Made by a program: the position numbers and the translations under genes
Origin: Phycisphaera sp.
GTDB lineage: Bacteria; Planctomycetota; Phycisphaerae; Phycisphaerales; Zrk34
NCBI GenBank assembly: GCA_016125285.1
Contig: WGMA01000046.1
Coordinates: 31,881-95,880, forward strand
Reading direction: 5' to 3'
Length of the DNA stretch: 64,000 bases
Shown: positions 15,857 through 22,622 of the stretch, piece after piece
Position numbering within the stretch: the stretch's first letter is position 1
Layout: the number at the start of each line of letters is the position of its first letter
The notes under the pieces: generated by a model
Database searches by the model: none
The model's input: the letters and a program-made list of their open reading frames with translations, nothing else
What the model was told of the DNA's origin: nothing

Positions 15857-17179
15857 TTACTTGCCGATGCAGTACAGCTTGCTGTTGGTCCGCACGAACA
15901 GGCAGCCGGACGCGATCGACACCGACGCGCGGATGTTGTCGTCGTCGTTGTCGCCCATCGCCGCCTCGTGCAGGATCTTGCCGTTCTCCGGGTCGATCAC
16001 CACGACGTCGCCGTGGTGGTTCATGCAGTAGATGCGGCTGTCGGCGTAGGTCGGGCTCGAGCGCCACTTGTACCGGCCGGGCATCTCGATCTCCCACTCG
16101 ACCGCGCCGGTCTTCGGGGCGATGCGGGTGAGGCGCTTGGTCAGGTCGCTGAGCACGAAGAACTTGCCGCCGGTGAACAGCGGCGTCGGCACGTCGGACG
16201 TCACCGTCGACTTGTCCGCGCTCTTCCACACCAGCCCGTCCTCGTAGCTCGTGTCGCCCTTGAGGCCCATCTTCACGGCGTAGACCGGCGCCTTCTTCGG
16301 GGCGCAGACCAGCGCCACGCCGTCGCCGATCACCGTGCTGGGCACGTGCCGCCACCACTGCTCACGGTGGCCGGGGTTCCACGTGCCCCAGCGCCACAGC
16401 TCGTTGAGCGTGTCGGGGTCGTAGCCGGTGAGGTAGTCACCGCCGACGATGATGATCTCCTTGCGGCCGGCGCCCTCGTAGGGGATCGGCGTACCGTACG
16501 ACTCGCGTGACTCCATCTGCGCGTCCGACGGGCGGACGTGCTGGATGAGCGTCTTGCCGGTCATCGGGTCGAGCTTCAGCAGGTACGACTCCTGGCCGTC
16601 CTTGCCGTGCCCGTGCACGGGCTGGTCGCGCTGGAGAACCTGCATGTACAGCGCGCCCTGGTAGAGCGTCGGGCTGGACGAGAAGGTCCACTGGAAGGTG
16701 AAGTCTCCGTAGTCTTCCTGGAGGTTGCGCGCCCACAACTGCTTGCCGTCCATGTCGAACCCGGCCAGCGCGCCGTTGCCGTAGAAGAAGACGACGACCT
16801 TGCCGTCGGTCACCGGGGAGGGCGACGCGTAGTTCGATTTGTCGTCGAGCTGGTAGCCGCTGCCGACCTGGTTGGACCACAGCAGCTTGCCGGTCTTGCG
16901 GTCGAAGCACATGGCCAGGAGCTTGGCGGTCTGGGGATCGGTGGCCGAGGAGATGAACACGCGGTCGCCGTGGATGATGGGCGTTGCGGCGGACGGTCCG
17001 GGCAGGTCGACGACCCACTTGACGTTCTCGGTCTTGGAGAAGGTGGCCGGGAGGCCCGTGGCGTCGGTCGCGCCGTTGTACTCCGGGCCGCGCCAGTTGG
17101 ACCAGTCCCCGGCGAACACGGCGGTGGCGGACACGACACACAGCGCAGCAATCGCGGCGCTCAGACGGTGCAGGTGCAT
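15857..17179 (-). CDS. exported PQQ-binding-like beta-propeller protein, paralogue 2
   Basis: A 440-aa paralogue of the neighbouring protein. It has a signal peptide (MHLHRLSAAIAALCVVSATAVFA), then DWSNWRGPEYNGATDATGLP and propeller blades with ATPIIHGDRVFISSA, YASPSPVTDGKVVVF and LNELWRWGTWNPGH. It has a good ribosome site: AAGGGAG precedes the ATG by about 7 nt. It is likely periplasmic. It lies downstream of the zinc-ribbon gene on the same strand but is separated from it by a GCATCCA array and ~260 nt, so it may have its own promoter. Confidence 0.85.
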   Translation of the reverse strand: MHLHRLSAAIAALCVVSATAVFAGDWSNWRGPEYNGATDATGLPATFSKTENVKWVVDLPGPSAATPIIHGDRVFISSATDPQTAKLLAMCFDRKTGKLLWSNQVGSGYQLDDKSNYASPSPVTDGKVVVFFYGNGALAGFDMDGKQLWARNLQEDYGDFTFQWTFSSSPTLYQGALYMQVLQRDQPVHGHGKDGQESYLLKLDPMTGKTLIQHVRPSDAQMESRESYGTPIPYEGAGRKEIIIVGGDYLTGYDPDTLNELWRWGTWNPGHREQWWRHVPSTVIGDGVALVCAPKKAPVYAVKMGLKGDTSYEDGLVWKSADKSTVTSDVPTPLFTGGKFFVLSDLTKRLTRIAPKTGAVEWEIEMPGRYKWRSSPTYADSRIYCMNHHGDVVVIDPENGKILHEAAMGDNDDDNIRASVSIASGCLFVRTNSKLYCIGK

Positions 17180-17280
17180 AGGGGGCTCCCTTTGGATCGC
17201 GAGGATATCGGCGGTACGTGCAACGGATGATTATTGTTCGCCCGAACCCGGCGGGCAAGCGGTGGGCCGCTGCGCGGCGA

Positions 17281-17419
17281 TGGGGAGGCTCGCTGGCGCT
17301 CGCGATGCTGGGTGCGGGATGGCTCACTGGCGCTCGCGATGTCGGATCGGTGCGGGTATACGATCGGTGCATCCAGCATCCAGCATCCAGCATCCAGCAT
17401 CCAGCATCCAGCATCCAGC
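17281..17419. repeat. heptamer-array element E1 (GCATCCA x 7) with conserved core
   Basis: 17369-17419 is seven perfect tandem copies of GCATCCA plus GC. To its left are two copies of a ~27-nt module containing GGCTCGCTGGCGCTCGCGATG (or a one-base variant) and then GCGGGTATACGAT. The same module and word occur at 19741-19976. The left part contains degenerate inverse words (GCTGG, GGATGG), so the element can fold on itself. It lies in the gap after the 17441-17809 gene and before the second PQQ gene. Confidence 0.9.
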
Positions 17420-17440
17420 GAGCCGCGGACGCCGCAGGCC

Positions 17441-17809
17441 TCACTCAAACGGCCCTGACTTCATCAGTTCGCCGCAGTACATGCACCGGACGTGGCGCCG
17501 GGCGTTGGGGCGTCCGCAGCCGCTGCACATGCGCGGGCCGCCCTTGGCCTTCTTGCCGTCGAGCTTGCCGTCGGCCATGTCGATCTCGGTGATCATCTTC
17601 GTGAGGTCCTCGTCGGTCAGGTCGAGCCGCTGCTTGAGGATGGTCCACAGGGCCTCGCTGATCAGCGACAGGCGGTCGACCTCGTGCTCGAGGAAGGTCA
17701 CGTCGGTCTTGGCGCTGGCCGCCTCGCGTTTGGCGGTGTTGGCGTCCATCTGCGCCGACGTCGAGCTGAACTCGTGCGTGTGGTAGTAGCCGGGGTAGAA
17801 AAGGCTCAT
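17441..17809 (-). CDS. small protein with C-terminal double zinc ribbon
   Basis: A 122-aa protein. Residues ~25-80 form a helical, charged segment (LEHEVDRLSLISEALWTILKQRL), then a Lys-rich linker, and a C-terminal C-x2-C...C-x2-C zinc ribbon (MCSGCGRPN and RCMYCGE). The start is fixed by a strong GGAGG site and ATG at 17809; the longer open frame overlaps the neighbouring ATPase gene. It is encoded 11 nt after the RsbW-like gene, in the same direction, so the two are probably co-transcribed and may interact. I do not recognise a named family. Confidence 0.75.
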   Translation of the reverse strand: MSLFYPGYYHTHEFSSTSAQMDANTAKREAASAKTDVTFLEHEVDRLSLISEALWTILKQRLDLTDEDLTKMITEIDMADGKLDGKKAKGGPRMCSGCGRPNARRHVRCMYCGELMKSGPFE

Positions 17810-17820
17810 GGCGTTCCTCC

Positions 17821-18231
17821 CTATTTCTTGCTGCGCTTCTTGATCATCGTCAGATGGTTGCCGGGCGGGTGGTACGTGACCTTGTCCATGTACTGGTCCA
17901 TGAGCCAGACGCCGCGGCCGTTCGGTTGGCCGTGCAGCTCGTCGCACGTCGGGTCGGGCACCTTCCTGGGGTCGAAGCCCTTGCCCTCGTCGATCACGTC
18001 GACCTGCACACGCTTGGCCGAGATCGCGTACCGCACGGTCACGCGCTTGCGGGGGTCGTTGCGGTTGCCGTGCTTGAGCCCGTTGTCGACCGCCTCGGTG
18101 TAAGACAGCTTGAACGCGAAGCAGTCACGGCTCGAATAGCCGAGCTCCTTCATCACGGCCAGCAGCCGCTCCGAAGTGCTGTCCACGTTCTTCTTGGTCA
18201 CGACGAATTCGCCGCTGTCTTCGTCCGGCAT
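17821..18231 (-). CDS. RsbW-like anti-sigma/ATP-binding regulatory protein (HATPase_c_2)
   Basis: A 136-aa GHKL ATPase domain alone, without a histidine phosphoacceptor region: N-box SYTEAVDNGLKHGN (about 44-57), G1 DEGKGFDP (about 83-90) and G2 GRGVWLMDQY (about 104-113). Such proteins act as anti-sigma kinases or partner-switching regulators (RsbW/SpoIIAB type). No anti-anti-sigma or sigma gene is adjacent. The following zinc-ribbon gene is the obvious co-operonic partner. Confidence 0.85.
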   Translation of the reverse strand: MPDEDSGEFVVTKKNVDSTSERLLAVMKELGYSSRDCFAFKLSYTEAVDNGLKHGNRNDPRKRVTVRYAISAKRVQVDVIDEGKGFDPRKVPDPTCDELHGQPNGRGVWLMDQYMDKVTYHPPGNHLTMIKKRSKK

Positions 18232-18283
18232 GTCACCCTACCTCAGCTGCGCCGGTGCCCGCGGGTCGATGGCCCGCGGCGCC

Positions 18284-18697
18284 TCACTCCACCACGTAGT
18301 CCGCCACGTGCACCTTCTCCAGCAGGGGCTTGACCTTCGCCACGAACGCCTGGTGCGGCGCGCTGGGCAGGTACGCCTCCAGACCCGCGCGGTTGTCGAA
18401 CGTCACCACGAACGCGTGCGTGTACCCGCCCTGCAGCTCGGTCTCGACGTTGTTGATCAGCCCGTGCTCGTAGCCCTTGATCACGTCCAGCTTCGACTGA
18501 AGCTTGCCGAACTCGCTGACGATCATGTCGATCTGATCCTGCGGCGTGCCTTCCTTGAACTGGAACAGGACCACGTGCCGCAGCTTGCCGACGCACTTGT
18601 TGCCGTCGCAGCAGGCCATGTCCTTGTTCGACGCCGCGCAGCCTCCGGTCACCATCGCCGCCAGGGCCGTCAGCGCCGCCATCACGATCAGCTTCAT
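18284..18697 (-). CDS. lipoprotein with stress-responsive Dabb domain
   Basis: A 137-aa protein whose N-terminus has a lipobox, VTGGC, after a hydrophobic stretch (MKLIVMAALTALAAM), so it is likely lipid-anchored. The rest is a single Dabb (alpha/beta barrel-like) domain starting KLRHVVLFQFKEGTP and containing GYTHAFVVTFDNRAGLEAY. Dabb domains dimerise and include small-molecule-binding or monooxygenase-like proteins; no catalytic assignment is possible. The start was chosen at 18697, where the lipobox spacing is right and GAAAGGAC lies upstream. The open frame continues further 5-prime. Confidence 0.8.
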   Translation of the reverse strand: MKLIVMAALTALAAMVTGGCAASNKDMACCDGNKCVGKLRHVVLFQFKEGTPQDQIDMIVSEFGKLQSKLDVIKGYEHGLINNVETELQGGYTHAFVVTFDNRAGLEAYLPSAPHQAFVAKVKPLLEKVHVADYVVE

Positions 18698-18834
18698 ACG
18701 TCTGTCCTTTCGAGCGAGAAAGAAATGCACACGGTTCGCCGCTGCCGGGCCCTTCCGGGCGGGCCTTGCACCGGGAACCGCTCTCGCGGTTACCATATCT
18801 TATTGAGAACCCGCTTCCCACAAGGTGCAACGAG

Positions 18835-19740
18835 ATGTTGACGATCCGCACATTCGGCAGGGCCGCCTTCACCGTGGTCCTCACGTTTATTGTCGCCGCG
18901 CACGCCGCGGATGCCAAGTCCGAGGCGGCGTCCGCGCCATCCAAATCGGGCCCGCACGGCGGCGACCTCCAGCCCGCCGGGGACCACCACGCCGAGCTGA
19001 CTTTCTACAACGGGCAGTTCCAGCTGTTCGTCTACAAGCCCGACGGGACGTCGCCCGAGGCGCTGACCGCGACGCGCCTGACCGCGGCGGTCACCGTGCC
19101 GGGCGACAAGGCCGAGCGCCGCGTGGTCCTCGCCGCCAAGCCGCAGGACGCCGACCCGAAGCACGCCAGCTCGCGCTTCGTGGGCGAGGCGGCGTACCTC
19201 AAGGACGCCAAGGCGGTCGACGCGACGGTCGGCTTCGCCATCGACCGCAAGCCGTACCGCGTGACGTTCCACGCCGCGAGCAAAAAGCCGCTGAGCGACG
19301 ACGAGATCGCCGTGGCGGGCCACCGCAAGAAGGTGACGTTCTTCGGCGTGGAGTTCGAGATCAGCACGTCGACGCCGAAGGCGGTGCTGGATCAACTCAG
19401 CGCCCGCATGGACAAGGCCGTGCAGGACGAAAACGCCGGGAAGTTCGAGTCGGCGTTGAAGCAGATGCGTCAGATCCGCGCCGACCTGCCCAGCGACATC
19501 CACAGCACCGGCCTCGACGAAGCGATCACACGCGTCGAGGGCAAGATCGGCACGAAAGGCGCCGCGTCGGACATCGACCAGCGCATCGCCGCGGCGATCA
19601 ACCTGGCGAACATGGACAAGTACGCCGAGGCGCTGGCGGCCCTGAAGCAGATCAAGAAGGACCTGCCGAAGGACGTGAAGGCCCCGGGGCTCGACGCGGC
19701 GATCGCGGAGGTCGAACAGAAGCTCAAAGAGCAGAAATGA
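18835..19740 (+). CDS. exported protein with repeated helical C-terminal segments
   Basis: A 301-aa protein with a signal peptide (to about residue 25). The mature N-terminus has a His-rich GPHGGDLQPAGDHHAEL, which looks like a metal-binding segment. A beta-rich domain follows. Two helical repeats occupy the last third: KFESALKQMRQIRADLPSDI and KYAEALAALKQIKKDLPKDV, each followed by a G-LD-AI pattern. ATG at 18835 follows a weak AAGG site. The stop lies at the edge of the large GCATCCA element. Function unknown; the HGG...HHAEL start is seen in proteins near metal-efflux genes, but none are here. Confidence 0.7.
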   Translation: MLTIRTFGRAAFTVVLTFIVAAHAADAKSEAASAPSKSGPHGGDLQPAGDHHAELTFYNGQFQLFVYKPDGTSPEALTATRLTAAVTVPGDKAERRVVLAAKPQDADPKHASSRFVGEAAYLKDAKAVDATVGFAIDRKPYRVTFHAASKKPLSDDEIAVAGHRKKVTFFGVEFEISTSTPKAVLDQLSARMDKAVQDENAGKFESALKQMRQIRADLPSDIHSTGLDEAITRVEGKIGTKGAASDIDQRIAAAINLANMDKYAEALAALKQIKKDLPKDVKAPGLDAAIAEVEQKLKEQK

Positions 19741-19976
19741 TGCGGGATGGGTCGCTGTGCTCGTGATGCCGGATGGCTCGCTGTGCTCGCGATGCTGGTT
19801 GCTGGATGGCTCGCTTGCGCTCGCGATGCTGGATGGGCGCGGGTATACGATGGGCGCATCCAGCATCCAGCATCCAGCATCCAGCATCCAGCATCCAGCA
19901 TCCAGCATCCAGCATCCAGCATCCAGCATCCAGCATCCAGCATCCAGCATCCAGCATCCAGCATCCAGCATCCAGC
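19741..19976. repeat. heptamer-array element E2 (GCATCCA x 17) with conserved core
   Basis: 19856-19976 is seventeen perfect tandem copies of GCATCCA plus GC. 19741-19855 holds three imperfect copies of the ~27-nt module with GGATGGCTCGCT and GCTCGCGATG, then a stretch with GCGGGTATACGAT as in E1. The left part contains GCTGGAT, the reverse complement of the array word. It fills most of the gap between the exported repeat protein and xylA. All three forward frames are open through the array because 3 x 7 = 21 and no stop occurs. Confidence 0.92.
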
Positions 19977-19981
19977 CCCAC

Positions 19982-20010
19982 TTGCCAATGACGCTTATTT
20001 ATACTATACA
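19982..20010 (+). promoter_or_regulatory. candidate xylA promoter
   Basis: TTGCCA (19982-19987) and TATACA (20005-20010) are separated by 17 nt in an AT-rich stretch immediately after the GCATCCA array and about 120 nt before the xylA start. The boxes are imperfect but the spacing is ideal. The candidate is placed by eye. Confidence 0.5.
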
Positions 20011-20131
20011 TACGCGTTCGCGACCGTTACTCTGAGATGGTAGTCACAGGGTAAGCTGTTGCGAATCCCACCCTTGTGTATCGCGGCGCGTATCACGACA
20101 CGTATTTCAGCACGTATTGAAAGGAGCCTGC

Positions 20132-21166
20132 ATGGCTGGTGAATATCGCTTCTCGTTCGGGCCTTGGAACATTGGTGAGGGCGCTGATCCGTTCGGGCCG
20201 CCGGTTCGACCGAGTGTCGAGTTTGCCGCGAAGCTGAAGGCTTATCAGGAGCTGGGCTTCGAGGGCGTGCAGTTTCACGATGACGACGCGGTGCCGGACA
20301 TGGAGCAGCTGTCGCCGCAGCAGATCGTCGACAAGGCCAAGGCGATGAAGAAGCTGCTCGACGACCACGGCCTCGTCGCCGAGTTCGCCGCGCCTCGCCT
20401 CTGGGAGGACCCCCGCGGCGTCGACGGCGGGTTCACCGCCAACGACCCGGCCTGCCGCAAGTGGGCCATCGAACGCACCAAGCGCACCTTCGACATCTGC
20501 GAGGCCCTCGGCACCGACTTCTCCGTGTTCTGGTACGCCCGCGAAGGCACCTACGCCCGCGAGTCCAAGAACGCCATCGACGCCCACAAGCACCTGGTCG
20601 ACTCGCTCAACGAGCTGCTCGACTACGCCCCGCAGATCCGCCTGGCCATCGAGCCCAAGCCCAACGAGCCGATGGACCACATGTACATCCCGACCATCGG
20701 CCACGCCCTCGCCCTCGGCGCGATGACACGTCACGCCGACCGTATGGGCGCGCTGATCGAGACGGCGCACTCCATCCTCGCCGGGCTCGATCCCTCCGAC
20801 GACATGGCCTTCGCCCTCGCCGCCGGCAAGCTGTGGTCGGTGCACCTCAACGACCAGAACGGCATGAAGTACGACCAGGACAAGTCGTTCGCCGCCGCGA
20901 ACCTCCGCGCCGCGTACAACCAGGTCCGCGTGCTCGAGCTCGCCGACTACGCCTCCACCGGCTACTTCGTCGGCCTCGACGTCAAGGCCATGCGCACCAC
21001 CAGGCCCGAACACCAGACCAAGCACCTGTCCAACAGCAAGGCGTTCTTCCTCGCCCTCGTCGAGAAGGTCCGCACGTGGGACACGAAGTTCGAGGCCGAG
21101 TGCATCGCCAACCGCGACTACGAGGAACTCGAGCGCGGCGTCATGATGCACCTGATGGGCGTGTGA
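20132..21166 (+). CDS. xylA: xylose isomerase
   Basis: A 344-aa TIM-barrel protein with class-I xylose isomerase motifs: YRFSFGPWNIG near the N-terminus, VQFHDDDAVPD (catalytic His) about 45, IEPKPNEP (metal-binding Glu) about 180, and HLNDQNGMKYDQDKSF (metal ligands) about 248. It would interconvert D-xylose and D-xylulose (or glucose/fructose) with divalent metal in the cytoplasm. The start is placed at ATG 20132 because AAAGGAG (20120-20126) precedes it by 5 nt; the longer TTG start includes that site. It is somewhat shorter than Actinoplanes-type enzymes (~390 aa) at the C-terminus. It is followed by a CCCTCTCCC-type repeat. No xylulokinase is in the window. Confidence 0.85.
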   Translation: MAGEYRFSFGPWNIGEGADPFGPPVRPSVEFAAKLKAYQELGFEGVQFHDDDAVPDMEQLSPQQIVDKAKAMKKLLDDHGLVAEFAAPRLWEDPRGVDGGFTANDPACRKWAIERTKRTFDICEALGTDFSVFWYAREGTYARESKNAIDAHKHLVDSLNELLDYAPQIRLAIEPKPNEPMDHMYIPTIGHALALGAMTRHADRMGALIETAHSILAGLDPSDDMAFALAAGKLWSVHLNDQNGMKYDQDKSFAAANLRAAYNQVRVLELADYASTGYFVGLDVKAMRTTRPEHQTKHLSNSKAFFLALVEKVRTWDTKFEAECIANRDYEELERGVMMHLMGV

Positions 21167-21170
21167 AACT

Positions 21171-21219
21171 CCCTCTCCCTTGAGGGAGAGGGCCGGGGTG
21201 AGGGTGAAGCCGTCGAATA
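21171..21219 (+). repeat. CCCTCTCCC hairpin repeat, copy 1
   Basis: CCCTCTCCCT is followed by its complement AGGGAGAGGG with only two bases (TG region) between them, then GGGGTGAGGGTGAAGCC. The same unit is at 25162-25210 and a reversed, diverged copy lies at 40866-40898. This kind of repeat is widespread in bacterial intergenic DNA. It immediately follows xylA and could serve as a 3-prime hairpin. Confidence 0.75.
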
Positions 21220-21319
21220 GGTTGCCAGCTTCCCGCGCGCCGCGACGCGCCGCGTTCGATGAATCGATCCCCTCAACCAGCCTCTCCCCCACCCGAAGGC
21301 GAGGAGCCGGAAGCGCGCC

Positions 21320-22585
21320 TCACGCCTCGATGCCGCGCATCGTCGTCGTGCCGGTCGCGAACGTGTCGGTCTCCACGCCCAGCCGCTGCAGCATCGTCAC
21401 GAACAGGTTCGCCAGCGGCTCATTCTTGTCGTGATCGAACGCCAGGTGCTGGCCGTGCCTGAACCCGCCGCCGGCGAACACGACCGGCAGGTTCGAGTTG
21501 TTGTGGCTCGACGCGTTGCCGAGGTTCGAGCCGAGCAGCACCATCGTCTTGTCCAGCAGGCTCACGCCGCCCTCGTCGGCCTTCTGCAGCTTCCGCAGGA
21601 ACTCGCCGAAGATCCGCAGCTGCTCGCCCTCGATGATCGCCAGTTCCTTGATCTTCGCCGGGTCCTTGCCGTGGTGCGAGAGGTTGTGGTAGTCCTGCGT
21701 CACGCCGTTGATCGGCGGCACCGCGTTGATCCCGTTCTTGAAGAACGACACCACGCGTGTCGAGTCCGTCTGCAGCGCCAGGTACGTCATGTCGTACATC
21801 AGCTCCGCCCGGCCGATCACGTCCGTCGAGTCGTTGATGTCCTTCGGCGGGGCGACGTCGACGTGCGGCTTGGGCTTGTGCTCCCACGCCTCGGCCTTGA
21901 CCAGCCGCGTCTCGGTGTCGCGCACCGACGTGAAGAACTGATCCAGCTTGTCGCGGTCCGCCGCGCCCAGCCGCTGGCTCATCCGCTTCGACTTCTCACG
22001 CACCATGTCCAGCACGCTCTGTCCGTCCTTGAGCCGCTGGATCTGCGCCCGCTTCTCCGCGGGCTTGCCCTCGAGGAACAACGCCGCGAACACCTCCGAC
22101 GGCCGCGTGTACGAAGGCACCTCCACGCCGGACCGTGACCACGCCAGCCCGCGCCCCGCCAGGCTCAGCGCCAGCGACGCGAACCGTGTCTGGTCGCCCA
22201 CCTTCTCCGCCGCGAACTGATCCAGCGAGATCGTGTTCTTGAAGCTCGCGCTGCCCGGGTGCGTCGCGGCCGTGAGGAACGACTTCTCCGCGAGGTGCCC
22301 GCCGTCCACGCCCGGATGGCTCACGCCCGACAGCACCGTGAACTTCTCACGCAGGTCCGCCAGCTGCTTGAGGTACAGCGGCAGCTCGAATTCGCGGCCG
22401 GCCTTCTCGGGAATCATGTGCGGCACGTGCAGCCCGAGCCCCACGTTGATCGCCACCATCCGCGTGCGGTCCACCGGCTTCTCGCCGTACGCCGTGCGCA
22501 CCGCCATCGCGTCCAGCACCGGCAGGCCCATCGCCACGCCCGCGCCGCGGAGGAACGTTCGTCGGGATAACGGTCGAAATCGCAT
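21320..22585 (-). CDS. DUF1552 family protein, Tat-exported
   Basis: A product of about 421 aa with a Tat signal (SRRTFLRGAG) and a DUF1552 body: MVAINVGLGLHVPHMIPEK, LSGVSHPGVDGGH, and near the C-terminus VLLGSNLGNASSHNNSNLPVVFAGGGFRHGQHLAFD. DUF1552 proteins are encoded next to DUF1592 proteins in planctomycetes and related bacteria, and are presumed to work with them outside the cytoplasm. Function is unproven. ATG at 22585 follows AAGGTGAG; the frame is open to an ATG at 22618, 4 nt after the DUF1592 gene. Co-transcribed with it. Confidence 0.85.
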   Translation of the reverse strand: MRFRPLSRRTFLRGAGVAMGLPVLDAMAVRTAYGEKPVDRTRMVAINVGLGLHVPHMIPEKAGREFELPLYLKQLADLREKFTVLSGVSHPGVDGGHLAEKSFLTAATHPGSASFKNTISLDQFAAEKVGDQTRFASLALSLAGRGLAWSRSGVEVPSYTRPSEVFAALFLEGKPAEKRAQIQRLKDGQSVLDMVREKSKRMSQRLGAADRDKLDQFFTSVRDTETRLVKAEAWEHKPKPHVDVAPPKDINDSTDVIGRAELMYDMTYLALQTDSTRVVSFFKNGINAVPPINGVTQDYHNLSHHGKDPAKIKELAIIEGEQLRIFGEFLRKLQKADEGGVSLLDKTMVLLGSNLGNASSHNNSNLPVVFAGGGFRHGQHLAFDHDKNEPLANLFVTMLQRLGVETDTFATGTTTMRGIEA

Positions 22586-22622
22586 GTCGCTCACCTTCGT
22601 CGTGGGGTGTCGTGTCATTCGT

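Noticed and set aside
19856..19976. CRISPR-like array
   Set aside because: The repeats are perfect 7-mers without spacers, and no cas genes are in the window.
19470..20043. Open frames giving MLDAGCW-type or SSIQHPA-type repeated peptides on both strands
   Set aside because: They arise because three heptamers equal 21 nt and contain no stop in either direction. They are the array read as codons, not genes.
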